DNA from: Marthasterias glacialis
Taxonomy: Eukaryota; Echinodermata; Asteroidea; Forcipulatida; Asteriidae
Direction of reading: 5' to 3'
Length of the DNA: 64,000 nucleotides
NCBI GenBank assembly: GCA_911728455.2
Contig: OU452222.1
Span: forward strand, 16,888,686 to 16,952,685
Positions within the stretch are counted from its first letter, which is position 1. Each line of letters starts with the position of its first letter. This document shows, piece by piece, positions 55,402 through 64,000 of the stretch. The position numbers were made by a program, and so were the translations under genes. The notes beneath the pieces are model-generated. The model was not told the DNA's origin. It saw only the letters and a list, made by a program, of their open reading frames with translations, and made no database searches.

Positions 55402-55560
55402 GTTTTGGGCTGCATGTGCTGTTTCAACAGAGGGCGCTCCTAACACTAGAGCAAGGAAAACCTCGAGCAGGACACATGATAGGCCTACATTAGATGTGGC
55501 GCTGTGGTTGTTCTATGGCCGGTTTATTACGGTTCGGAAATAAATCCACCAGTATCATTT
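55390..55560 (-). promoter_or_regulatory. Candidate VIRMA promoter and 5' leader
   Basis: The region just upstream of the VIRMA ATG has no TATA box. The ATG itself lies in a YY1-like AACATGGCGGAC, and AACCACAG (Runt-like) lies near 55505-55512. This fits a housekeeping-type promoter but is inferred only from position. Confidence 0.3.
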
Positions 55561-57836
55561 GTTACTAAAGGTCATTCTTTTGTTTCCCATTATACTTTTT
55601 ATGTAAAATGTAATGTTCCCCCCCCCCCCCCAAATGGAGCATGAACGCAGATTGTCCAGCCACCTCCCATAGCCCATGCGTGAGCAGCTGTTTGTGTATG
55701 GGTCAGGGGACATCCGAAACCAGCCGACTCGGGACCGAATAAAATAAAATGGTCCAGTGTTAGTGATCGGAGAATAATGAGAAAAACTGCAGGAAGGTTG
55801 TAATGCGAAAACATCAAATTGTTCCGAAAAGTCTCAAAGAAAACATTATTGTAATATATATAATAATTTCGAAAGCAAATTGCATACACAAAACAACAAT
55901 TCGGACCACCACATGGATCATAATTCTAACGTGGTTAGCACATGCCGCTATCGCAACTCAGTCTGTGTGCCCAGTCACGCAAATTATTATTTATTAAAAA
56001 CATTACCAAGAAACTGCTGCCAGCTGTATTTATTAAAATACCTTAAAGTTACTGTCAACATTTTGTGAATTAAAAAGCTTTATTTTTGTTTTATTAGCTG
56101 TAGACCTACACTCTATAACGGCCTAGTCAAAAAGTTGACTGGTTTTCCTATCTTGTTGAAAACTGACTAGGAAATTAGTTAAACATACGAAAATGAAATT
56201 TAAGATAAAAAAAAAAATAACTGCGGATTTAGTTAATTCGAAAAAAAGTTATTGGATTTGAATCAAATTTTAGTTATTAGATAACCCTCGGGCTTGAAAA
56301 GCATAGTCAGTCTGACTGAGTATTAGTTGCACCCAGCTGACCGTTAAGTGTTAATCAAATCTAACTGGTTTCTAGTCAAATCTTTATGTACTTTCTTACT
56401 TCCGTCTACGTAATTATTGCCTACATACATTAATAATAATAACTGTAATTACGAATATTTGAAAGCTCATTTTTGTAAGATAATTATTACCAATACCCAA
56501 GCCTCATGAAAATTCTCTCCGGAGCGAGGCGTATGAAGACCACTAAAAATCACCAGTGCTTATTAATTTCAGTTAAAATAAGCCCGATGTGAATTATGCA
56601 CAAGGAATCCAAACCAAAACATGAATCGATTTTTGTTATTTTCCTTAAAACGCCACCATAATGAATTTCATGATAGTTCTTTTCATACGCTGTCTATAGA
56701 AAAATAGAGGATCGATTTACTTTTCCAGAAACCAAGCCTAATCTCCCTGTTCTGCTTCAATTCAGAGAGACATTTATAATGCCGATAAACTCCTCCTTTC
56801 ACCGTTAAAAAAAAAGAAGGAAAAAAAAGGAAAACAAAGAAAAAAAGAAAGAAAAAGGATGACCTATTAGGCCATGAACGAGATCATTATTTTATAGTAT
56901 TATTTCACTGTATAAGTTGAATGACATGGCTGTTGAAGACTGGAGGGAGAGAAGGAATGTTTTCCCCTAGAGATTGTATAAGCCTTAACGTAAAGCATCA
57001 GTTATTGGAAGCCTCCGCTCGCGTCCTGTAAAATCTAAATCCTATTATCTCGTCGTCGCCACTCAGATTTAAATAGCAATTAATATCTCAACGTCGTGGG
57101 GATCTCTTCCTAACGACCTCAAACTATAACTAGAATGGGAATGGGGGAGCCACTCTTGTAAGTGGCTGTCAATGAAAACATACGATGAAATAAACTCAGG
57201 GAAGTTAAAGGCCTATATGAATTAATATTCCCCCTCCTAGAACAGAGGGAGAACATTATGCATCCGGCAGGGATTTCCAATGAGATGCAATTCGTGGGAA
57301 GAATAGGAGACTTTTGAGACGATAGCGGGCGTCCCACAGACCGGTCCTTTTCCATTGTTTTCATCGCTGAGAACAACGAGAAAGGACCGGTCTGTGGAAC
57401 GCCCGCTATCGTCTCAAACGTCGCCCGTTATTCTAGGAGAGAAGCCAAAAAGATTAGCCTGGATATTCTCTGAGGAATACAGCAGCCATGGGTGCATCAT
57501 CATTACTGGTTTCCATTGCACAAACACATTTCAAGACCTAATTCCCCCTTCTGATCCCATCTTCTTGAGTGACATTGTTTTTGGATGCATGGACACACAT
57601 TGGTGGCTCGATGAGAAAAATGTATCCGCCCGTAGCAAATCCATTACTTACTGTGTGACTGACATTAATTGGAAATAAAACATAAACTCTTTGCTATAGT
57701 AGGGGGAAAAGCCTTATAGTGGAGGTCCTCGCTAATTGCTATTTGATAACCAAACAACCTGGTTTATATAAACTTATAGGTAAAATAATAATATACATGA
57801 AGTCAGTATTAAAAAAACAAAATGGATTCTATGGCC
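55402..57836. other. Intergenic, VIRMA promoter to MARVEL 3' end
   Basis: AT-rich, with one strong inverted repeat (57313-57418), a C-run at 55619-55631 and a purine-rich patch at 56805-56858. Part of its right end must be the MARVEL 3' UTR. No coding signal seen. Confidence 0.55.
57313..57418. mobile_element. Near-perfect 38-bp inverted repeat
   Basis: Arms 57313-57350 and 57381-57418 (TTTGAGACGATAGCGGGCGT, CCACAGACCGGTCC) differ at one base around a 30-bp loop. Between VIRMA and the MARVEL gene. Confidence 0.92.
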
Positions 57837-58004
57837 TCAGTACTGGGCTTCGAAGGCAGGTGGTTCTTGCTGGCCGTTAAAGGGACCAGTTGCAGCTGTC
57901 ACACCACCAGATGTTTGCTGCGTCATCTGACGGCTCAGACGCCAGTCCTGCACGGCGGAGACCAGGCTCCCGATGTACGCCACAATGGCAAAGAACCCCA
58001 ATGT
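57837..58004 (-). CDS. MARVEL protein last exon with TM4 and C-tail
   Basis: 168 nt including TGA; acceptor tccacag|ACA. TLGFFAIVAYIGSLVSAVQD then WRLSRQMTQQ and a Gly/Pro/Gln tail ending PPAFEAQY. Confidence 0.9.
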   Translation of the reverse strand, partial: TLGFFAIVAYIGSLVSAVQDWRLSRQMTQQTSGGVTAATGPFNGQQEPPAFEAQY

Positions 58005-60935
58005 CTGTGGATGAATGTGATTCGGTTAAAAAAAAAATTAAACATTGACATTGCAGTTATAACGATCTGTATTATAGATCCACAGAGGTTGGTTGATGAA
58101 TGGGATCTGTTATAAAATAAATCAAACACGGACTCTCTATTTTGTACTACAGGCCAACGCGTTAAATTTAGATACAACGACTATTATTATTATTTTTTTT
58201 CCCAAATAGATCCGTTGGATGGAATCAATAATGGCGCGCTCGTCACCATTGAGGACAAGGTGTCATTTTGACCGCTTGTTGGTCTACTTTACTTCAGTCA
58301 ATGCAGGAGGGCACATGTAGTAACTTATTTACCACACTGATGCAAGGCTTTTCCGTTCGTCATTGATCACAATGAATTCTTTTGATAGGTCTGCTTAACT
58401 TAATAAATGCTTTAATCTTAAATTATCATTTTGGTGCGATTAATCTCCACGACTTTTTCACGAGTATTGTAAAAATGTTTCTCAACCATGGGGGCTATAG
58501 TTCCGTAGAGATATCTTGAATAATGAATTGGCTTCGCACAAAAGTTAGGCCGTATTGATGGCTTTGGCTTTGGCTGTGGCTTACGGCCAGATCGCTGACA
58601 AGTCCTATAACGTCGCAGCAGCAGCCAACGATTATAGCCGTAGCCAAAGATCCCGGACGCGGCGCTAACTCAGTAAAATCGCGACTGATATCTGGATTTT
58701 ATTATTTATTGTTATGAAATTAATGTATTGAAACAAACATAATTTCTTTTTTCATATAATGAGTATTTACAATCATTTTCAGTTTCTATTTTGATGTTTA
58801 CATTGTCTCAATTTAGCCTTTAAATCAATTATCTCTGTAGAGTTTCACGATGGTGGCTACGATATTTTGAATAAACTAGTAAACTAACTCTTTCAATCCG
58901 TTAAGTCCATTAATTTATGGTTGCACGCGCACAACTCAAATGGACGGCAAAGCCATTTATGGCATCGATTTTATACGGTGTCAAACAGAAACCATTCCGT
59001 CCATACGCGTGCAGAAGTTCTGGAGTCAAAGAGTTACAAAATAAAAAATAAAATAAAAAATAAATCTTAACCTTTGGTTTTCCAAAGACGCCAAATGCCC
59101 GTCGCGTCGTACCGTTAGGTCGTGCCGTCGCATATTTTGATATAGTATAGAGCATAGCGTCATGACGGCACGACGCGACGGGCACGACGCGACAGCACGA
59201 CGCGACGGCACGACGCGATGGCACGAAGCAACGGTACGACGCTACGCCACGACGCAACGGGCATGTTGACGTCTTTGTTACATCCATACACAATGGATGT
59301 AGTTTTACAAAATGGTGTAAAGGTGCACATTAGAATGAGTTTCTTGAGAAGCAGTTCCATCATAAGTTCTGCCGAGGAATCCCCCACCCCCACCCCTTTC
59401 CAATCTGCCCAAGATTTACAACGGAATTGCGAAGTAGAACGGCAACAGACAGGAAGCCACAAGCTGGTTAAGAGGCATGCACACGAGAAAGTGATCACGA
59501 GCGCATTCAGTGAGACCAGACCCAAGAAACTAGTATTTTAAAAGACAACACGGCATGCCCTGTATCGGTAACTCCCTGTATACTGGCACGGAAATCGTGT
59601 ACCGTTGACTTACCGTAGCTGACCCATGAAATGAGCTTGCAGCGTTAATAGCGGCAAAGATGAACGCAACGAAGTAGACTAAAACTATAACTGCATAAAC
59701 ACCGGCAAACTGTTGAGAGAAATACACTGAGTGAGATTATTGGATGAGTCATCAGAATCTACACAGGTTTATGTGTTCAAGGTATGATCATAACAAATCT
59801 GAAAAGGGTTTGTAATAAAACAAAACAAACAACTGTCCTGCCACCGTTTTGTTTAATTTGAACGCTTACATTTATAAACTTGATACCAGTGTACTATTAC
59901 TGGCATGTAATGTTTTTGCCGAAAAAAACCTAGATGAACAGGAAATGTTTTCCCCCAACTCTCGATTTATAATCAAAGTGTTGCGTGCAGTTGCCGAGTA
60001 AACGGGTACCTGTGAGGGCAGAGATTGATGGCCTAGTAATCAGAGTGTGGATTTAAATCCCGGTTGCGACACTTGTGTCCTTGGGCAAGACACTTAACCA
60101 TAAATGCTTCTCACCATCCAGGAGTAAATGGGTACCTGTGAGGGCAGAGATTGTTGATGTGAATGATTAAGCAACCTGCTCCCCCTATTGGCTGCCGGTT
60201 GCTGCTTATAATCAACACATTTTGAGACAAGTGTACCACCACACTGGCACGGAAATCTTTGCACATCCGGGGACAATTTCAAATGCTAAAAGCACGAGTT
60301 TCTTAACAAGGAAACGTAAGCTATACCAATTACACCATAGCTCTTTATGCAAGCAGCCTAGCCATAACCATGGATGAGTAACACGGACGCTTCAACACAC
60401 GTTGTCAATGAAAAAAAAAATACTCAATTTTTGAAACAGCGCACCAGAATTACCGAGCCTGAAAACCTGTGTTTCGCAAAGATCCTTATTTTTCCCCAAT
60501 AGAAAAAGCTGGATAATTTTGAAACAGTGCACCAGAATTACCAAGCTTTCAGTTTTTTCCGAGCCTGAAAACCTGTGTTTCGCAAAGATACAAATTGTTT
60601 TCTAAAGGGGAAACCTTTATTTTTAAACGGGGCACCGGAATTCCAAAGATTCCAGTTTTTCCCAAGCCTGAAAACCTGTTTTTTTCTAAACACCATGTTT
60701 TTGTCGAACGCCGAAAAACCTGGGTATTTTAGGAAACAGCGAACCAGACTTACCAAGCTTAAATCTTTCCCGAGCTTGAAAACCCTGTGGTTTGCAAACA
60801 CCCTTAATATTTTCCAAAGGAAACAATCTGGATATTTTCGAAACAGCGCACCGAATTTACCAAGCATCAAGTCTGTCTTTGATCGTGAAAGTCACACCTT
60901 GATTTTTTTTCTGAAGAAATAGCCTAGGCTTACAT

Positions 60936-60982
<47 letters not shown>

Positions 60983-61337
60983 CCTCGAAAAGGCACACTG
61001 AGATTTTAGCAGATTTGCAAGACTATATTTTTATGGATTGAATAATTTATGTGCGGCTTAAAGGCCATGTCACACGAGGCAATTTACAGGCAATCTCCAT
61101 GCAATAAGAAAAAAAAAATCATTCACGTTTCAGTTTTCTCATTATTTTCCTGGGGATATAGTAAGTAACAACTACAAGAATGTCTGTTGTGCTGTCGAAG
61201 CGTTTCTTGTGCATGCAGCGCAGTTGGTTGCCTCCAAGTTGCCTGTAAAAAATGCCCTGTGTGACATGGCCTTATTAAGGCTAAAGCACTGCATAACATT
61301 TAAGACTGTCGTTTGAACCGTCTGTACAGTGTACAAT

Positions 61338-61376
<39 letters not shown>

Positions 61377-63395
61377 AGAGAGAAAAGGTATAGTGTGCTG
61401 TGCGACAGTAAAAAAGAATGGGACAAAATTTACGATGAGAGAAGTACCAAAATGCACGGTTTATGACGCAGCGGGTCATGTATTGTTTGATTAATAAATG
61501 CCGCGTGACCTACAATCCTCCAATCAGGCAAAAAGGGTCTACTTGGGTGTTTTGAAGTCGAAATAACTACGGATGTGCAGTCGTGCACAGCAGCGTGTGG
61601 CGAAACAACGTATAATTCATGGATGTTTCACAGGTTGGTTGCATGGTACTGAAAACTAGAATATTGGAATGAACAATCAAATAAAATACCATTGACGTAT
61701 CGTACCTTTGAACACTCAATTTAATTTTGCGCACATACAAAAAAAATGTGCCTCAGTAGAAACCGATGTAAAACGAGACTTTTTCGTGCGACTTATTAAG
61801 CTGAAAGACTGTGTTGTAAAACGGTGGATCGTAAAAAAAAAAAATAAACTGCCTATTAAAGTTAAGCTATTTTGTACTTGCGTAGCAGTAATGACCGTGT
61901 GTCTGGAAACTGTAATAGGAAATCTCGCTTACGGGAAATACCCTCGTCAAAAATCAATAGTAAACCATCCATATTTATGCGTTTTGTTTGCAATATTTTG
62001 CAATAAGTTTCGTTGGGCCTCGTTGATGGATGCGTGTTTTGTTTCCTTCACACGTTCAAAAGCGGGCGTGGGATTCCAAGGTTTTCCCTCCAAAAACGTT
62101 CAACGCTCGCATCATACGACTTGCACACGACGGAAGGACGGTCTCACCGGGGAATGCAGGGGTGTTGTAAATCCTATCCACGGACAGATGTTACATATCC
62201 TTGATACCAAGCCGCATAGACAGTTTTTTTTTCACGGCTACTATCAGAATATTGTGTCTCTCTGATGAGCAAGTGTATGTATCCGAAGATAAAGTACGCA
62301 CCTCCTCTATACATTTTTGTGAAATCTACTAGAAGGGTCAGTACGTTTAGTGCACAGGAGTTCAATAGTTCTACCACAGCGTGAGTGGTATTTTGTGATG
62401 ATAAATTTTTATAAAAATAACGTTAACAAGTTCCTTTAGTTTCTCTGCACGTGGTGGTGGTGGTGGGGGGTCTTCTCAGCGTATATGGTTTACATTTTGT
62501 CAGGTGATATAAAAATGGCGACAAGTTCCTGTAGTTTCATTGCAAGGGGGGGGGGGTCGACAAGTTCCTGTTATAGTTTCACTGCGGGGGAGGGGGGGGG
62601 GCAATCCATTGACTTTCTTCGCTGCACCCTCTACGTTCATCCTTAATGGGATCGAGTGTGACACTTCCAATTAGTTTACATTATGCAAAACTGATTTATA
62701 TACAAGAGACCCCTCTGTGATAACAGACTTGGAGCCTTAACGATACAATATTAAACCGCTCGGTTAAAAACATACACATCTGTAGGCTACGATCGTTGCT
62801 GTAGTACGCTGCGCTTAGTGGTACAACAAACCCCGCATACAGACAACATCAAGCAACCCGCAGCACCATATCGCTGTGTTTAGTAGCAAAATATGCCTAG
62901 TTCTAAATTATCAAATTGCCTGAATGGATTTTTACATTAGACTGCAAAATGTGTCTATGGACTACGAAGCAATCTCTCTCTAACACCACCGCGCAGCTCT
63001 GAGGTGTTTACTGTGAGGTAATGAACTACCTGGAAGACCTTTTCCAGGGCAAGTGTGTTTACATTTATTATATTTCTCTCTGGTAAAAACAAGATATCCC
63101 CTAAAGAATATTCACCAATTAGCCCATGTTTCATGAGATTTCCTGACAATATTTCCCATGAGCAACTGATGATGTGATAATTAGCGAAGGAGCTTTTAAG
63201 AGTATGGGAAAGAGGTTGAAACCTTACCACCATATTCCACGGAAGAGCAACTTTAAGATGTAAATGAGTACATAAAAGGATGAGGATGACCGAGGAGACC
63301 GCAGTTGCTGCTATGGCAACGAAGAGGAAGAAATTTAAGCCGCTATTTCTGATAGGATCGGCGACCATAATGATGAACGCCATAAATGACAATAG
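57837..63395 (-). CDS. MARVEL-domain tetraspan protein (CMTM/MAL/plasmolipin type), 3' part
   Basis: Three coding exons in phase 0 (63228-63395, 59614-59709, 57837-58004) give 143 residues to the stop. Hydrophobic segments: end of TM1 (LLSFMAFIIMVAD), TM2 (LNFFLFVAIAATAVSSVILI), TM3 (VFAGVYAVIVLVYFVAFIFA) and TM4 (TLGFFAIVAYIGSLVSAVQD) followed by W and a polar tail ending EAQY. MARVEL proteins work in membrane apposition, vesicle traffic and lipid-raft sorting. The four-helix pattern, INAASS after TM3 and the VQDW end of TM4 resemble CMTM and plasmolipin proteins, but I cannot choose between subfamilies. The N-terminus lies upstream, beyond 63395 and probably outside the window. The gene is head-to-tail with VIRMA, about 2.4 kb upstream. 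Confidence 0.85.
58005..59613 (-). other. MARVEL gene intron
   Basis: Contains the GC-rich tandem patch at 59100-59262. Otherwise AT-rich with no recognisable gene. Confidence 0.7.
59100..59262. repeat. GC-rich short tandem repeat with an opposed arm
   Basis: CACGACGCGACGG-type units (about 15 bp) at 59161-59262; the opposite-strand motif CGTCGCGTCGTACCG at 59100-59133. In the MARVEL intron 58005-59613. Confidence 0.8.
59614..59709 (-). CDS. MARVEL protein exon with TM3
   Basis: 96 nt, acceptor caacag|TTT, donor ACG|gtaagt. FAGVYAVIVLVYFVAFIFAA then INAASSFHGSAT. Confidence 0.9.
60001..60290 (+). mobile_element. SINE variant
   Basis: TTTAAATCCCGGTTGCGACA, CTTGTGTCCTTGGGCAAGAC, then GGGTACCTGTGAGGGCAGAG twice (60004 and 60129). 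Confidence 0.7.
60428..60872. repeat. Degenerate tandem repeat, about 100-bp unit
   Basis: Four to five copies of GAAACAGCGCACCAGAATTA, CCAAGC, GAGCCTGAAAACCTGTG. The mirrored ORFs on both strands (110 and 115 aa) are by-products. Confidence 0.8.
60938..60978. repeat. (TG)n microsatellite
   Basis: About 20 TG units in the MARVEL intron. Confidence 0.97.
61060..61280. mobile_element. TIR element, AGGCCATGTCACAC ends
   Basis: Left AAAGGCCATGTCACACGAGG with ATTTACAGGCAA; right (inverted) AAGGCCATGTCACACAGGGC with TTTTACAGGCAA. About 220 bp. Confidence 0.85.
61341..61384. repeat. Poly(A) then (GA)n
   Basis: 33 A followed by six GA units. Confidence 0.97.
63228..63395 (-). CDS. MARVEL protein exon with TM1 end and TM2
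   Basis: 168 nt, acceptor acacag|CTA, donor GTG|gtaagg. Reads LLSFMAFIIMVADPIRNSG, then a long hydrophobic helix and ends ALPWNMV. Confidence 0.88.
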
Positions 63396-63824
63396 CTGTG
63401 TATAAAAGAGAACAAAACCGGAATTAAATTTAGCCATAATATTGACATGATAACGATAAGACAAAAAAGAGCCGGCTTGTAGGAAAGTTCAGACCGTACA
63501 GCAAGACGTTCTTCAAGGGAGAAGTGCGAAATCAAACAGGTGGTAATTTGAGGTTAGCCTCGAGGTTTGTTGAGGTTTTCCGGGGTTATCCGGGGTTCAA
63601 CCTTGAGTTACCTTGAGTTACCTCTGGTTTATTTCTGCATTTCTCCCTATAGGAATGTTATTACTAATCAATAAAAACAGAGTGAAACCAAGCAAGCTAA
63701 CACTGAGAGAAAACAAGTTATACAAACAACAAGCAAAAAACCTCTGTCAAATAATGTGTTGGCCTCATGTATAAAAAATGGAGAGGAGCCCTGAAAAGAG
63801 GGAACAACACATTGAAACACCACA

Positions 63825-64000
63825 TTACTCTCTTACTGTAAGAGTGAACACATCACTCTCTTGCAGTGCTGGTGTAATTTTCACTCTTTTTAGAGTGCAA
63901 TTATCTCTAGTTTGCTCCTTTAGAGTGAATTTTGAGTAAATTTCACTCCGAATCGAGTGAAAAAGACTTGTCCGCCATTTGGCTCTTTTAAAAGAGTGGT
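63825..64000. repeat. ACTCTTT-rich palindromic repeat running off the window
   Basis: TACTGTAAGAGTGA, TTTCACTCTTTTTAGAGTG and GCTCTTTTAAAAGAGTGG occur in both senses. Probably one arm of a larger foldback. Confidence 0.55.

Larger units (their letters stand above)
59710..63227 (-). other. MARVEL gene intron with repeats
   Basis: Contains a SINE, a degenerate tandem array, (TG)n, a TIR element and G-rich runs at 62450-62600. A plus-strand 185-codon ORF (61708-62265) is unrecognised and AT-rich. Confidence 0.65.

Noticed and set aside
63396..63464. ATG codons upstream of the MARVEL TM exon as a start (MAKFNSG)
   Set aside because: They lie behind a clean acceptor (acacag) in intron sequence; TM1 is cut by the exon boundary, so the real start is upstream.

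Overview
This is an animal nuclear genome segment: AT-rich, intron-dense, no operons, coding exons bounded by GT-AG sites and a heavy load of small dispersed repeats. A marine invertebrate deuterostome, most likely an echinoderm and perhaps a sea star, is my inference. It rests on the protein divergence from vertebrate VIRMA, a lineage-type intronless GPCR, and the style of tRNA-derived SINEs and foldback MITEs. The species cannot be fixed from sequence alone.

Almost the whole window is one gene on the minus strand. VIRMA (virilizer homologue, scaffold of the m6A mRNA methyltransferase complex) runs from its ATG at 55401 down to a stop at 3280. I assembled it by hand as 34 coding exons. Every phase joins, and the coding length is 6162 nt, giving 2053 residues. 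Order: N-terminal virilizer domain (exons 1-4), a long low-complexity exon 5 (Trp/Glu-rich, Pro-rich and Arg/Ser-rich), a helical repeat body (exons 6-30), the conserved DIFRQR block (exon 31) and an RGG/Gly-rich tail (exons 32-34).

The largest intron (17791-27612) carries a nested, oppositely oriented single-exon rhodopsin-class GPCR (23053-24024) and a 1.7 kb, 24-bp-unit minisatellite. Upstream of VIRMA, after about 2.4 kb of intergenic DNA, lie the last three coding exons of a MARVEL-domain tetraspan membrane protein, also on the minus strand, with its 5' end beyond the window.

The introns are crowded with mobile DNA: tRNA-Leu-like SINEs, several terminal-inverted-repeat (TIR) families (one with a clear 8-bp target duplication), foldbacks, satellite-like arrays, and a dispersed repeat carrying a histone-type 3' stem-loop. 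Other notable points are a locally duplicated and inverted copy of VIRMA exon 20, and mobile elements ending within about 5-25 nt of four VIRMA 5' splice sites.
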